A DNA stretch of 64,000 nt from Arthrobacter sp. ZGTC412 (GTDB taxonomy: Bacteria; Actinomycetota; Actinomycetes; Actinomycetales; Micrococcaceae): contig NZ_PJII01000012.1 in NCBI RefSeq assembly GCF_002929215.1, positions 62,001 to 126,000 of the forward strand, read 5' to 3'. Positions within the stretch are counted from its first letter, which is position 1. Each line of letters starts with the position of its first letter. The position numbers and the translations under genes are program-made. The notes beneath the pieces are model-generated. The model did not search any database. It saw only the letters and a program-made list of their open reading frames with translations, and was not told the origin of the DNA. Below are positions 1-8,771 of the stretch, one piece after another.

Positions 1-2
1 AC

Positions 3-884
3 GGCGCTGCGGACTTCCGCGGGTCACTGGCCGACGACGGGGTGCTGCGGGAGGCAGTTCGAGGCGCGGAAGGAATCATCCACCTGGCCGCGAAAGTCTC
101 CTTCACGGGCCTTGCCGCGGAATTCGACGAGGTGAACGTGGAAGGAACCCGCCGTCTGCTGCATTGTGCGCAGGCGGCCGGGGTGCGGGACGTGGTGTTC
201 GTTTCGTCGCCTTCCGTGGCTAACTCAGGCGCCGCGATCGCCGGGCTGCGCGCGGAGCCGGCTGACCCGGCGCATGCGCACGGCGACTATTCACGGACCA
301 AGGCCGAGGCGGAGCTGCTGGCGCTGGCGGCGGACGCTCCTGACTTCCGGGTCGCAGCGGTGCGCCCCCACATCGTCTGGGGCCCCGGCGACACCCAACT
401 GGTGGAACGGGTTCTGGCACGCGCGAGCCGGGGCCGCCTGCCGCTGCTCGACGCCGGCGCGGCCCTGATCGACACCACGTACGTGGACAACGCCGCCGCG
501 GCCATCGTCGCCGCGCTGCACCGCATGGAACACGTCCATGGCAGAGCCCTGGTGGTGAGCAACGGTGAGCCCCGCCCGGTGGGCGAACTGCTGGCGGGCA
601 TCTGTGCTGCGGGAGGTGTCCCGGCGCCGTCGTGGTCCGTGCCGGGTGCGGTGGCGCGGGCGGCGGGGGCGGTGGTGGAGAAGGTCTGGACGTGGGCCGG
701 GCGGGACCAAGAGCCGCCGATGACCAAATTCCTCGCCGAGCAGCTCTCTACCGCCCACTGGTTCGACCAGCGCGAGACCCAGGAACTCCTCAACTGGACG
801 CCCGCCGTCTCGCTTGATGAGGGACTGGCGAGGCTGGCCCAGCACTATGGTTCCGGGCCGGCGTCGCGGGTCCCACAGCGATAG
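3..884 (+). CDS. NAD-dependent epimerase/dehydratase (3-beta-HSD-like SDR), 5' end missing
   Basis: This is an extended short-chain dehydrogenase-type protein that should bind NAD(P) and oxidise, reduce or epimerise a sugar or sterol-like substrate. The frame is open to the window edge, so the Rossmann GxxGxxG segment lies outside. What remains has the IIHLAAKVSF strand, the VNVEGTRRLL helix, the SSPSV strand and the YSRTK catalytic tyrosine-lysine pair, followed by WGPGD. A GTG at 42 could be read as a start, but the in-frame residues before it (ADFRGSLADDGVLREAV) look like normal family sequence, so the true start is upstream. The substrate cannot be told. It is followed after about 100 bases by a permease gene that may be independently expressed. 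Confidence 0.85.
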   Translation, partial: GAADFRGSLADDGVLREAVRGAEGIIHLAAKVSFTGLAAEFDEVNVEGTRRLLHCAQAAGVRDVVFVSSPSVANSGAAIAGLRAEPADPAHAHGDYSRTKAEAELLALAADAPDFRVAAVRPHIVWGPGDTQLVERVLARASRGRLPLLDAGAALIDTTYVDNAAAAIVAALHRMEHVHGRALVVSNGEPRPVGELLAGICAAGGVPAPSWSVPGAVARAAGAVVEKVWTWAGRDQEPPMTKFLAEQLSTAHWFDQRETQELLNWTPAVSLDEGLARLAQHYGSGPASRVPQR

Positions 885-985
885 GCAACCCATCAGGACG
901 CATGGCATTTCGATACCTGTTCTATGCAGGAACTCGTTGAGGTACCTTAGTCCCAGTTGACTCCCCTTATCGGCAGGAGCGGGCA

Positions 986-2329
986 ATGATCGCCCTTCAC
1001 ACCGTGATAGCCATCGTCGTTATCGTCCTGCTCATCATCAAGGTCAAGGTTGACCCGGTGATCTCGCTGATCATCGGTTCGCTCTACCTTGGCCTCGCGA
1101 CCGGTGTCGGTTTCACGGCGACGATCGTGGCGATCACCACCGGTTTCGGTGAAATCATGGGTGAGGTGGGCCTGCTCATCGGCTTCGGCGTGCTCATCGG
1201 GGCGATGCTCCATGCGATGGGCGCCTTCAAGAAGATGGTGTCGATGCTCGTCAACGGTGTCGGTGCGCGGCGTCTTCCGTATGCGCTAACGGCTGCGATG
1301 GCGACAATCTTTCCTTCGATCTACGTGGACGTGCAGGTGGTTCTGGCTTCTCCGGTGGCGCGCTCGACCGGGCCCTTCATCGGCCGGACCGGGTTGCCGC
1401 ACATGGCAGGTGCACTCGGGACCGGGATCTTCGCCGGCTACGTCTTCGTGCTCCCGGGACTGGCCGCGGTCTCCATCGCCGGCCTGCTGAACATCCCTCT
1501 TGGCATCTGGCTGGTCTACGGCCTCGTGCTGGGGCCGTTGACCGCCATCGCCACCACGTTGATCTTCCGCTTGCTTCTGCGGGGCCGATACTGGGAGGCG
1601 GCAAGGGACGAAGAAGTCGATGAAGCAATGGTCGAACTGGAGACCACCGAGCTGGTCGAGGAGGACACCGCCACCCCTCCTCTGTTCGTCTGCCTGCTGC
1701 CCATCCTCGTGCCCCTGGTGATGATCGCCTTCGGTGCGTTCGCGGAGCTGTTCGGGTTCTCCAACGACTTCATCGCCTTCCTCGGCGACGCCAACTTCGC
1801 GCTCTTCGTCGGTTTGCTCGGTGTTTATGTGCTGTGCCGGCGCACCTTGGGCTCCAAGGGCACGGACACGGCAATGGGCGAGGGCTTCCACACGACCGGC
1901 GAGATCCTGCTCATCACGGGCATTGGCGGGTCGCTGGGTGCCGTTATCGGGGAGACCGGGCTCGACAGTATTCTGGCCGGCCTCTTTACTGCCGACGCGG
2001 AGGCACCGGTCATCCTCAGCATCCTGCTTGCCTGGCTCATCGCAGCAGTGCTGCACCTGGCGATCGGGTCGGTGTCGGTGGCGGCCATCGCGGCCGCAGG
2101 GATCATCGGTCCAGTACTCGGGTCGATCGACGTCCCGCCGATCGTCATAGGCCTCGCCATCGCCTCGGGCGCGATGTTCGCTCTTCAGGTCAACAGCAAC
2201 TTTTTCTGGATGTTCAAGTCGCTGCTCGGACTGTCGACCCAGGGGACCTTCAAGACGCTGACGATGGTCACCTCAATCGCCTCGCTGGTCTCACTACCGA
2301 TGGTCATGGCGGTGGCGCTCATTCCCTAG
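986..2329 (+). CDS. GntP-family gluconate/organic-acid permease
   Basis: This is an inner-membrane symporter of 447 residues, the usual length for the GntP/gluconate:H+ family. Hydrophobic segments run almost continuously. They begin with HTVIAIVVIVLLIIKVKVDP and include the family-like SIYVDVQVVLASPVAR region, with one longer charged loop around residues 200-230 (EEVDEAMVELETTELVEED). The start ATG follows a GGAGCGGGCA stretch. Substrate could be gluconate or another hydroxy acid; nothing adjacent pins it down. It stands alone between an epimerase and a small Cys-rich protein. Confidence 0.8.
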   Translation: MIALHTVIAIVVIVLLIIKVKVDPVISLIIGSLYLGLATGVGFTATIVAITTGFGEIMGEVGLLIGFGVLIGAMLHAMGAFKKMVSMLVNGVGARRLPYALTAAMATIFPSIYVDVQVVLASPVARSTGPFIGRTGLPHMAGALGTGIFAGYVFVLPGLAAVSIAGLLNIPLGIWLVYGLVLGPLTAIATTLIFRLLLRGRYWEAARDEEVDEAMVELETTELVEEDTATPPLFVCLLPILVPLVMIAFGAFAELFGFSNDFIAFLGDANFALFVGLLGVYVLCRRTLGSKGTDTAMGEGFHTTGEILLITGIGGSLGAVIGETGLDSILAGLFTADAEAPVILSILLAWLIAAVLHLAIGSVSVAAIAAAGIIGPVLGSIDVPPIVIGLAIASGAMFALQVNSNFFWMFKSLLGLSTQGTFKTLTMVTSIASLVSLPMVMAVALIP

Positions 2330-2539
2330 GGAAGGCCGACGGATAGTTCCCAGGGGGCTACGGTCGAACGTTTTCTGGCTAGTCATGCCCTTAACGGACA
2401 CGGTTTGTTGACGGTTCAGTGCTGGACATACTGTTTACCAATATTGTCCAATTGGGCGAGCAGTATGTGAATATTTGCCCTCGGGGAGCGATGACTGGGA
2501 CATCAGCGTAGAACCGAAGGCAATTGAGGAAGCCGGTCT

Positions 2540-2836
2540 ATGGAATTGGGCAGCGGCCCTGGGTGGAAAGCTCAGCAAGAGCTGAGCGAAAACCCGGGGG
2601 AATTGGATCACCTGGTTTGTTGCCGGGACTTGGAGTGGCGTCGAGCCCTTTGCGGCTACATTGCGGCTGACCCGTCATCGCTCCATGCCTCGGACAACGT
2701 ATGCAGGATGTGCATCGAGACCGCTGAAAGCATGGATCCGGTTCATGGGGACCGGCAGTGCCCCATCGACAACCATCCGTGTCCGGACGAGGCGGAAATA
2801 GAGCGGATGATCGGTGAGCGCGTCTCTGGCACCTGA
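2540..2836 (+). CDS. Small cysteine-rich hypothetical protein
   Basis: This is a 98-residue protein that I do not recognise. It has eight cysteines, several in CxxC-like spacing (VCCRD, ALCGY, VCRMCIE, CPIDNHPC), together with several histidines. This suggests metal binding, probably zinc, though no specific family can be named. The start ATG has a purine-rich GGAAG about 9 bases upstream. It lies between a permease and a regulatory gene, about 270 bases before the latter. The long minus-strand alternative over the same bases has poor codon use. Confidence 0.5.
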   Translation: MELGSGPGWKAQQELSENPGELDHLVCCRDLEWRRALCGYIAADPSSLHASDNVCRMCIETAESMDPVHGDRQCPIDNHPCPDEAEIERMIGERVSGT

Positions 2837-3103
2837 CCGGCGGTCGGACGGTGCCCCGAGGCAGTACCTAAGTTTTCCCAACCTCCGGCATGGATCATGA
2901 TCAAGAATCACCCCAGCGCAAACCGCCTCTGGGCAGGTTTCCTTGCTGAGTTTCCGGTGCACCACTTGCGTACACGCGCCTCAAAACAAGTACCCGACTG
3001 AACAAGTGGCTGAAGAAGCGAGTAGTGAGCACTGTGGTTTGTGTGTCTGCCCGCCAGTTCAATGGGAACCACGCACCACCGGTCTACTTTTGGGGGAATC
3101 ATC

Positions 3104-4447
3104 GTGATTACTTTGGAACTGCCAAACAACACTGGCCACGCAGGCTCCGTTCCCGAAGGGTCGCCGACGACGCCGGCCCTTCAGATTTCAGTTTTCGGCC
3201 CGTTGACGATTCGCCGCGGCGACATCGAACTGAGCGCCAGCGACCTTGGCGGACCCAAACCCCGCCAGGTACTCGAAATACTGCTGATGAACTTCGGCTT
3301 ACCGGTCTCGAAGACCCGTCTGATGGATCTGCTGTGGGCCGGCAACCTCCCGGCCGTTGCGCTGCCTACCCTTGAAAGCTATGTCAGTGTCCTTCGGCGT
3401 CAACTGCAGCCCGGTGCCGGACGAAGCGGCCCCCTGCGGACGGTCACCGGCGGCTACGCCATCGACCGGTCACTGGTGGAACTGGACTTGGACCGCTTTG
3501 AAACGTTGACCAAAATGGCCGGCCAGGCGGAGCCCTGCGAAGCGCTCGCGCTGCTGACGGAAGCACTCGACCTGGCCTCCGCTCCGCTGCTCGGAGACGA
3601 GCTGCTGCCTGCCTGGGCAGAGGAGGAGCGGGCCGCACACGCAACGCGCGTCAGCCTTGCCCGCGTCTTGGCTGCAGAAACCGCGCTCGCCGTGGGGGAG
3701 GCCGGCAAGGCCATTACCTGGGGCGGCGCGGGGGTAGAGGAGGATCCTCTCAACGAACGTGCATGGACGGCGTTGATCCTGGGCCTTGAGCAGAATGGCG
3801 AGAACACGGAAGCCTTGCGGGCTTTTGACCGCTGCCGCAGGGTCATGGATGAGGAACTGGGCTGTGCCCCCGCGCCCGTGCTGAGGGAGGCGCACGCCAG
3901 GCTCCTGAGGAGCACCGCAGCACCTTCCGGGCCAGCGGAATTCCGCGGCCTCCCTCCCGTGGACCGGGAGCGCCGTCCCATTCCCACGGTGGCCACGGAA
4001 ACAGGACGTCTGCGAATCCTGATCGTTGATGACCACACCACGTTTTCCGACCTGCTGGCCGGGGCGCTGGACCGCGAGCCGGACCTGCAGAGTGTAGGCG
4101 TGGCAAAGTCTGTGGCATCCGCCGTGACCATGTTCCGGAACCTCGAACCCGATGTCGTCATCATGGATCTGCATCTCCCCGACGGCAGCGGACTCGAAGC
4201 TGCCGAGCGCATCCTCGCGGAAGCACCGGAGACCCGGACCATCATGCTGACAGGCAACCCCTCGCACGAAGCGCTCCGCGAGGCAGCGCGCATGGGGATC
4301 TGCGGGTTCCTCCCGAAAGACGGTTCCCTGGGAGCCATGTTGGACACTTTGAGGCATGCCCGCACGGGCAGCATGATTGTGACTCCGTCCCTGCTGGCCG
4401 GATGGGGCAGCGCCACTGGTGCCCTGCCGATACCAACAGCTGCATAA
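3104..4447 (+). CDS. SARP-type regulator fused to a C-terminal receiver domain
   Basis: This is a predicted transcription regulator of 447 residues. Residues ~28-115 form the OmpR-like winged helix of SARP proteins (SVFGPLTI, KPRQVLEILL). Residues ~120-265 are the bacterial transcriptional activation domain with TPR-like helices (LNERAWTALILGLEQNG). Residues ~300-425 are a complete CheY-type receiver with the acidic pair in ILIVDDH (~308-309), the phospho-Asp in MDLHLPD (~355), Thr in LTGN (~382) and Lys in LPKD (~404). No LuxR HTH follows. I chose the GTG at 3104 because TGGGGGAATC lies just upstream; the earlier ATG at 3041 adds an atypical extension. No sensor kinase is adjacent, so the phosphodonor is unknown. 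Confidence 0.85.
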   Translation: MITLELPNNTGHAGSVPEGSPTTPALQISVFGPLTIRRGDIELSASDLGGPKPRQVLEILLMNFGLPVSKTRLMDLLWAGNLPAVALPTLESYVSVLRRQLQPGAGRSGPLRTVTGGYAIDRSLVELDLDRFETLTKMAGQAEPCEALALLTEALDLASAPLLGDELLPAWAEEERAAHATRVSLARVLAAETALAVGEAGKAITWGGAGVEEDPLNERAWTALILGLEQNGENTEALRAFDRCRRVMDEELGCAPAPVLREAHARLLRSTAAPSGPAEFRGLPPVDRERRPIPTVATETGRLRILIVDDHTTFSDLLAGALDREPDLQSVGVAKSVASAVTMFRNLEPDVVIMDLHLPDGSGLEAAERILAEAPETRTIMLTGNPSHEALREAARMGICGFLPKDGSLGAMLDTLRHARTGSMIVTPSLLAGWGSATGALPIPTAA

Positions 4448-4529
4448 CCCGGCAACTGACCCTGCTATGTCGTGTGGGTCCCAAATTGGGCCAGGCGTAG
4501 GGTGGGAGTTGGACGAAAAGGAGCACTTC

Positions 4530-5306
4530 ATGAAGAAAATCCTCATGGTACTGACCAGCGTTTCCGAGATCGGCGATACCGGAGAGAAGACCGGCTACAA
4601 CGTGGCCGAGGCTGCACATCCCTGGAAGGTGTTCAAGGATTCCGGGCATTTCGTGGACTTTGCCTCCATCCAGGGCGGCCAGCCCCCGCGCGACGAGGTG
4701 GACTCGAAGGATCCCATCCAGGTTGCCTTCACGGAGGATGAGACCACGCGCGCCGGCCTCTACAACACAGCGCGTGTCGACGTCGTTGATTCCGACCAGT
4801 ACGACGCCGTCTACCTGGTGGGCGGCCACGGCACTATGTGGGACTTCCCGGACAGTGAAGGCCTGCAGAACCTGGTGGCCGGCGTCTACAACGCCGGCGG
4901 CCTGGTGGGCGCGGTCTGCCACGGACCGGCCGGCCTGCTGAACGTGGAACTGGAGAACGGGCTTCGCCTCGTCGAGGGCCGGAAGGTGGCCGCCTTCACC
5001 AACGACGAGGAGGTTGCCGCAGGGAAGGACAAGGTCATCCCGTTCTTCCTGGCAGACCGGCTTGAGGAACAGGGCGCCACCCACGTCTCCGCTGATGTTT
5101 TTGAGGAGAAGGTGGTGGTTGACGACCGGCTGGTGACCGGCCAGAACCCGGCTTCAGCCGCGGGCGTGGCCAAGGAGATGGAGAAGCTTTTCGCAAAGGT
5201 CATCCGCAAGGAAAAAGCCGAGGAGCAGCACGAAACGGAGGCTCTGCGCGCCGAGAAGGACGCCGAGAAAGACGCCAAGAAGGCTGCCGCAGAAGCGGAG
5301 CACTAA
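4530..5306 (+). CDS. Type 1 glutamine amidotransferase-like (DJ-1/PfpI, Hsp31-like) protein
   Basis: This is a cytosolic DJ-1/PfpI superfamily protein of 258 residues. The family includes chaperones, glyoxalase III and amidases. The nucleophile elbow is AVCHGPAGL, preceded by the LVGGHGTMWDFP oxyanion region and an N-terminal MKKILMVLTS strand, which is the Hsp31-like arrangement. The start at 4530 has an AAAAGGAG ribosome site. An earlier in-frame ATG at 4419 lies inside the preceding gene and was rejected. The last ~35 residues are an unusual charged Ala/Glu/Lys/Asp tail that is probably helical and not part of the fold. It sits 82 bases downstream of the SARP-receiver gene and ends before a strong terminator, so the two may share a transcript. 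Glyoxalase III or chaperone activity is a family-based guess. Confidence 0.82.
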   Translation: MKKILMVLTSVSEIGDTGEKTGYNVAEAAHPWKVFKDSGHFVDFASIQGGQPPRDEVDSKDPIQVAFTEDETTRAGLYNTARVDVVDSDQYDAVYLVGGHGTMWDFPDSEGLQNLVAGVYNAGGLVGAVCHGPAGLLNVELENGLRLVEGRKVAAFTNDEEVAAGKDKVIPFFLADRLEEQGATHVSADVFEEKVVVDDRLVTGQNPASAAGVAKEMEKLFAKVIRKEKAEEQHETEALRAEKDAEKDAKKAAAEAEH

Positions 5307-5328
5307 CACCGGCAACGCATTGAAACGG

Positions 5329-5357
5329 ACGGCCACCCCCACAACGGGGGTGGCCGT
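5329..5357. terminator. Bidirectional terminator hairpin
   Basis: A perfect 12-bp stem (ACGGCCACCCCC with its complement) and a 5-base loop lie between two convergent genes, which suits a terminator shared by both strands. A run of T is weak, as is common in high-GC actinobacteria. Confidence 0.75.
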
Positions 5358-5402
5358 CAGTTGTCGGACGTGCGCGGGCACCCGGAGCAAGCGAATTTAC
5401 GG

Positions 5403-6290
5403 CTACTCCGTGACAGCCGCCGGAACCGGCTCACCGCTGCGGAGAGCAGGGGTGCTGCGGCGGCGCCAGTAAGCCGCCAGAACTGCACCGGACACGTTGT
5501 GCCAGACCGAGAAGATGGCGCCAGGCAGGGCCGCTTCGGGAGTCATGTACTGCCGCGCCAGCCCTGCTGCAAGACCTGAATTCTGCATGCCCACCTCGAT
5601 GGCAGTGGTACGCCTGGAAGGAATCGGCAGCCGGCACAAACGTGCCGCAGCATAACCGAGCGCATAGCCCAGCCCGTTGTGCAGAATTACGGCCGCGAGA
5701 ACCAGCAGACCCGCTGCGAAGATCGCCTTGGCGCTGCCGGCAACCACAGCAACCACCACCATGGTGATGGCGAGGACCGAAATCCAGGGAAGGGCGGGCA
5801 GCGCCTTGTCTACGAGGCGGGGCAGGAAGATCCGGACAACAAGTCCCAGCAGCACAGGGAACAGCACAATCTGGACGATGGACCACGCCATCGAACCGGC
5901 GTCTACCGGCATGTACTGACCGGCGAGCCACAATGCAAGCACCGGTGTCAGCAGGGGAGCGAGCAGGGTGGAGACGGTGGTCATGGCGACAGACAGGGCG
6001 ACGTCACCCTTGGCCAGGTAGGACACCACGTTGGAAGCTGTTCTGCCGGGGCAGCAGCCCACCAGGATGACGCCAGCGGCCAGGGCCGGCGGCAGCCCCA
6101 ACGCCGCCGCGACCAGCCAGCCGAGGAACGGCATGATGGCGTACTGTGCTACGACTCCGATCACTACCGGGATGGGGCGCTTGGCGATAACGGCGAAGTC
6201 AGGGGGCGTGAGTGTCAACCCCATGCCAAACATGATGACTCCCAGAAGGGGGTTGATCCAGGGTGCCAGCCCGGTGAAGGCAGTTGGCAT
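5403..6290 (-). CDS. Bile acid:sodium symporter (BASS) family transporter, start uncertain
   Basis: This is a membrane transporter of the BASS family, which moves organic anions with sodium. The first ATG gives 295 residues with 8-9 hydrophobic segments. The family signature appears as VILVGCCPGRTASN, where most relatives have CCPGGTASN; the second Gly is replaced by Arg on an AGA codon that is rare here. The frame stays open upstream of 6290 and encodes family-like sequence including another hydrophobic segment (AVTLFPILILAGGAIALA). No ATG, GTG or TTG occurs in that extension, so the true start is unclear and may have been lost by mutation. It is convergent with the DJ-1 gene. Confidence 0.7.
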   Translation of the reverse strand: MPTAFTGLAPWINPLLGVIMFGMGLTLTPPDFAVIAKRPIPVVIGVVAQYAIMPFLGWLVAAALGLPPALAAGVILVGCCPGRTASNVVSYLAKGDVALSVAMTTVSTLLAPLLTPVLALWLAGQYMPVDAGSMAWSIVQIVLFPVLLGLVVRIFLPRLVDKALPALPWISVLAITMVVVAVVAGSAKAIFAAGLLVLAAVILHNGLGYALGYAAARLCRLPIPSRRTTAIEVGMQNSGLAAGLARQYMTPEAALPGAIFSVWHNVSGAVLAAYWRRRSTPALRSGEPVPAAVTE

Positions 6291-6521
6291 GGCAAGCGCG
6301 ATGGCGCCTCCGGCGAGGATAAGAATGGGAAACAGCGTTACGGCAACGCGCGCGCTGCGTTCTTCGGCGGCGGATGCCGTGGAAGTTTCAGATAAAGGAG
6401 ATATACCTACCGGATTATCACAGTGAGCGTCATGTCTCGGAATCAGCGCGAATTGATGACGAAACAGCGAAATTGCGAATATGCGAATAGACGGCGGCGG
6501 GACGGCAGGCGGTCTGGCTCG

Positions 6522-8027
6522 TCACTGCTCCCCGCGGTGTCGTCTTGGCCGGAAGGCTGCGGCAGCCAGGACCAGGGTTCCAGCGGTACTGGCCCAGGCG
6601 AAGGTGTCACCAACCACCGAGTACCAGGTGCCGGAGCCCCCGGTCGGCACCGATGCCACCAGGGTTTGCGTGTCGGTTACAAAATAGTCCGCTTTGTGGC
6701 CCAGGAGACGGCCCTGTGAATCCGTGGCGAGGGAGATGCCCTGGCGGGTGGGGCGGACCACGGCCGCGCCGTTCTCGATGGCCCGGAACGGTGCCTGTTG
6801 CGCGTGCCAAGCCGCGACGCTGTCCCAATCGCTGGAGGGCAGCAGGAGAATGTCGACCTGTGCGGCTCCCGCCTGGCGGACCAGATCGGGGAAGAAGTCG
6901 TCCTGGCAGATGATCGTGGCCAGGCGCCCGTACGGCGTGTCGACGCTCGGGATGATGCCCGGGCCGGGGTCCTGTCCGTCGCCCGGTGTCGGCTTGGACT
7001 TCTGGTAGTCCCACACCACTGCACCCCTCGGGTCGAGCAGGACGGCGTGGTTCTCGTTCACCGGGCCGCCGTCAGCGGAGCCACCTGCGGCCAACTGCAC
7101 GATCATCGAAACCTGCAGGTAGACACCGTGCTCGCGGGCCAGATCAGCAGCCCGGGCGACGACGTTCGTCTGGTCCTCGTCCAGCGTCCGTGCCGCGGCT
7201 TCCGACCAGGCGATGATCTTCGCGCCGGCGATGGCCTCCAGCTCCGACCGGTCGAACAGCTCATCGAGCACCGGTGTGAAGTGTTCGTCCCGCACCGAGG
7301 CTCGTTCGGCTGGACTTGCCGCACGAAGGTCTGGTGCGCGGTAGGCCAGCTCGGACAGGTGTCGGTCCGGTGCCAGGGCGGCGACGCGAACGGTTTCCGT
7401 GCCCGGCGCGCTAAAGGCCAGCCGTGCCCCGCCGAACAGCAGCGCGGCAACAGTGACGGCCGTGAACAGCCCTGCCGGGGACACCACGCCGGAGCGTGAC
7501 CACCCTCTCTCCCACACTTCGTTGACCACCGGCGCGAACCAGCTGACCAGGAAGGTCAGTCCCCAGATGCCGGTAACGGACACCAGCTGCAGGAGTGGCA
7601 GCCCGGCATATTGTGAGTACGCCGTGCTGCCGGCGGTCCCAAAGGGATTGCCAATCGTGCCCAGGAACTCAACGGTTGTCACCGCCGCAGGGAACACTAA
7701 CGTGCGCGGGACGCCGGCCAGGCGTGGCGCAAGGACGCGGTCGACGGCGAACGGCAGCGCGCCGCCCAGCCCGAGTGCGGCGACGAAAAGGTAGTAGCCG
7801 GGTCCGTCGACAACCGGGAAGAAGCCACCTCGCAGCGCGACGAGCAGCGCACCCGACATCGCCAGCACCAGGACCGGAAACCCTACCAGCAGCCGTTGGC
7901 TGCGGGTGAAACGCAACAAGAAGACGGGAGCCAGCCAGGCCGTCAGCGGGATGAGCGTCTGGAGGTTGGCGAAGGGCAGCAATGCGGTGCCGACGGCAAG
8001 CCAGATCCAGGTAGCGAGCCTCTTCAT
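6522..8027 (-). CDS. Apolipoprotein N-acyltransferase-like membrane protein with nitrilase domain
   Basis: This is a protein of 501 residues with an N-terminal half of about six hydrophobic segments and a C-terminal carbon-nitrogen hydrolase domain, the architecture of apolipoprotein N-acyltransferase (Lnt). The nitrilase triad is suggested by the Glu in IIAWSEAA, the Lys in WDYQKSKPTPGD and the Cys in ATIICQDDFFPDL. A last hydrophobic segment near the C-terminus is also Lnt-like. Similarity in the membrane half looks distant, so acyl transfer to lipoproteins is inference; another amide-bond enzyme is possible. The start at 8027 has GAGGAG five bases upstream; a longer frame from 8147 adds a low-quality extension. 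It is divergent from the GYD gene. Confidence 0.7.
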   Translation of the reverse strand: MKRLATWIWLAVGTALLPFANLQTLIPLTAWLAPVFLLRFTRSQRLLVGFPVLVLAMSGALLVALRGGFFPVVDGPGYYLFVAALGLGGALPFAVDRVLAPRLAGVPRTLVFPAAVTTVEFLGTIGNPFGTAGSTAYSQYAGLPLLQLVSVTGIWGLTFLVSWFAPVVNEVWERGWSRSGVVSPAGLFTAVTVAALLFGGARLAFSAPGTETVRVAALAPDRHLSELAYRAPDLRAASPAERASVRDEHFTPVLDELFDRSELEAIAGAKIIAWSEAAARTLDEDQTNVVARAADLAREHGVYLQVSMIVQLAAGGSADGGPVNENHAVLLDPRGAVVWDYQKSKPTPGDGQDPGPGIIPSVDTPYGRLATIICQDDFFPDLVRQAGAAQVDILLLPSSDWDSVAAWHAQQAPFRAIENGAAVVRPTRQGISLATDSQGRLLGHKADYFVTDTQTLVASVPTGGSGTWYSVVGDTFAWASTAGTLVLAAAAFRPRRHRGEQ

Positions 8028-8200
8028 GCTGACTCCTCGGGATGGTGTTCCCGGGAATGCGTACGCCGAGTTCCCGGTAGGTGGCGGCACACACATGATG
8101 CCACCCCTCCCGGCAGCGCGGAAGGTCCTGCGGAAGGCACCAGTCATTAGGTATCCCCTCCATATTGACTGCCCGCAGCCGGAGGAATATGTTCTGCGGT

Positions 8201-8221
8201 AACGGGGTCAGCTGCCCCGTT
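8201..8221. terminator. Hairpin resembling a terminator in a divergent intergenic region
   Basis: A 7-bp stem (AACGGGG/CCCCGTT) with a 7-base loop is followed on the plus strand by TTATT. No plus-strand gene ends just upstream, so it either terminates an unseen short RNA or structures the leader of the GYD gene. Confidence 0.4.
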
Positions 8222-8362
8222 TATTCAGAACAAGGCGCCCGGTCTGGGGCACTTCTGCACGGTTGCCCGGCACTCGGCGTACTGCCGGGTGCTAATAACA
8301 ACGCTCCTTGCGCCCGGTGTGGTGAGCGGCCGATGGAATAGGAATCCAGGAAGGGAAAGACC

Positions 8363-8683
8363 ATGCCGAAGTATCTGTTTGAAGCAACGTACGTGGGCAA
8401 AGGAATTCAAGGGCTCATGCAAGAGGGCGGCACCAGGCGGCGCGAGGCCCTGACGGAAGCCCTCAGCTCCGTCGGAGGAACGCTGGAAAGCTTCTATTAC
8501 GCATTTGGCTACTACGACGTCCTTGGCGTTTTCGAGGCGCCGGACGATGCAAGCGCGGCGGCACTGTCGCTGCTGATCAATTCCACGGGGAACGTCAACG
8601 TACGCCTGAAGCCGCTCCTGACAGTGGAAGACCTCGACGAAGCCGCCAAGAAGACGCCCACCTACCGGGCGCCGGGACAGTAG
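8363..8683 (+). CDS. GYD domain-containing protein
   Basis: This is a 106-residue protein of the GYD family, which has a ferredoxin-like fold and no settled biochemical role. Typical family sequence is seen: KYLFEATYVGKGIQGLMQEG at the start, the SFYYAFGYYDVLGVFEAPDD centre and the VRLKPLLTVEDLDEA tail. The length is normal. The ATG follows GGAAGGGAAAGACC, a good ribosome site. The next gene is an MFS transporter on the same strand, separated by a dyad-symmetric element. Confidence 0.85.
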   Translation: MPKYLFEATYVGKGIQGLMQEGGTRRREALTEALSSVGGTLESFYYAFGYYDVLGVFEAPDDASAAALSLLINSTGNVNVRLKPLLTVEDLDEAAKKTPTYRAPGQ

Positions 8684-8710
8684 GGGAGTTTGGCACTGTG
8701 TCGAGCGGCC

Positions 8711-8731
8711 GCCGTCGTAAATTACGACGGC
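8711..8731. promoter_or_regulatory. Perfect 10+10 bp dyad between GYD and MFS genes
   Basis: Two perfect 10-base arms (GCCGTCGTAA and its complement) flank a single central base, 40 bases upstream of the MFS start. So short a spacer is more like an operator for a dimeric regulator than an intrinsic terminator, though the RNA could also form a hairpin ending the GYD transcript. Confidence 0.5.
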
Positions 8732-8771
8732 GTGTGCCCGGCCCAAAGACGGAGGCGGCGGTGAGCGGACA

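Noticed and set aside
1286-2056. Long minus-strand frame across the GntP-type permease
   Set aside because: It is the antisense shadow of a well-supported membrane protein; its product is Gln/Asp/Arg-rich low-complexity text.
2400-2430. Promoter TTGACG with TACTGT
   Set aside because: The spacing is about 15 bases, too short for a confident vegetative promoter.
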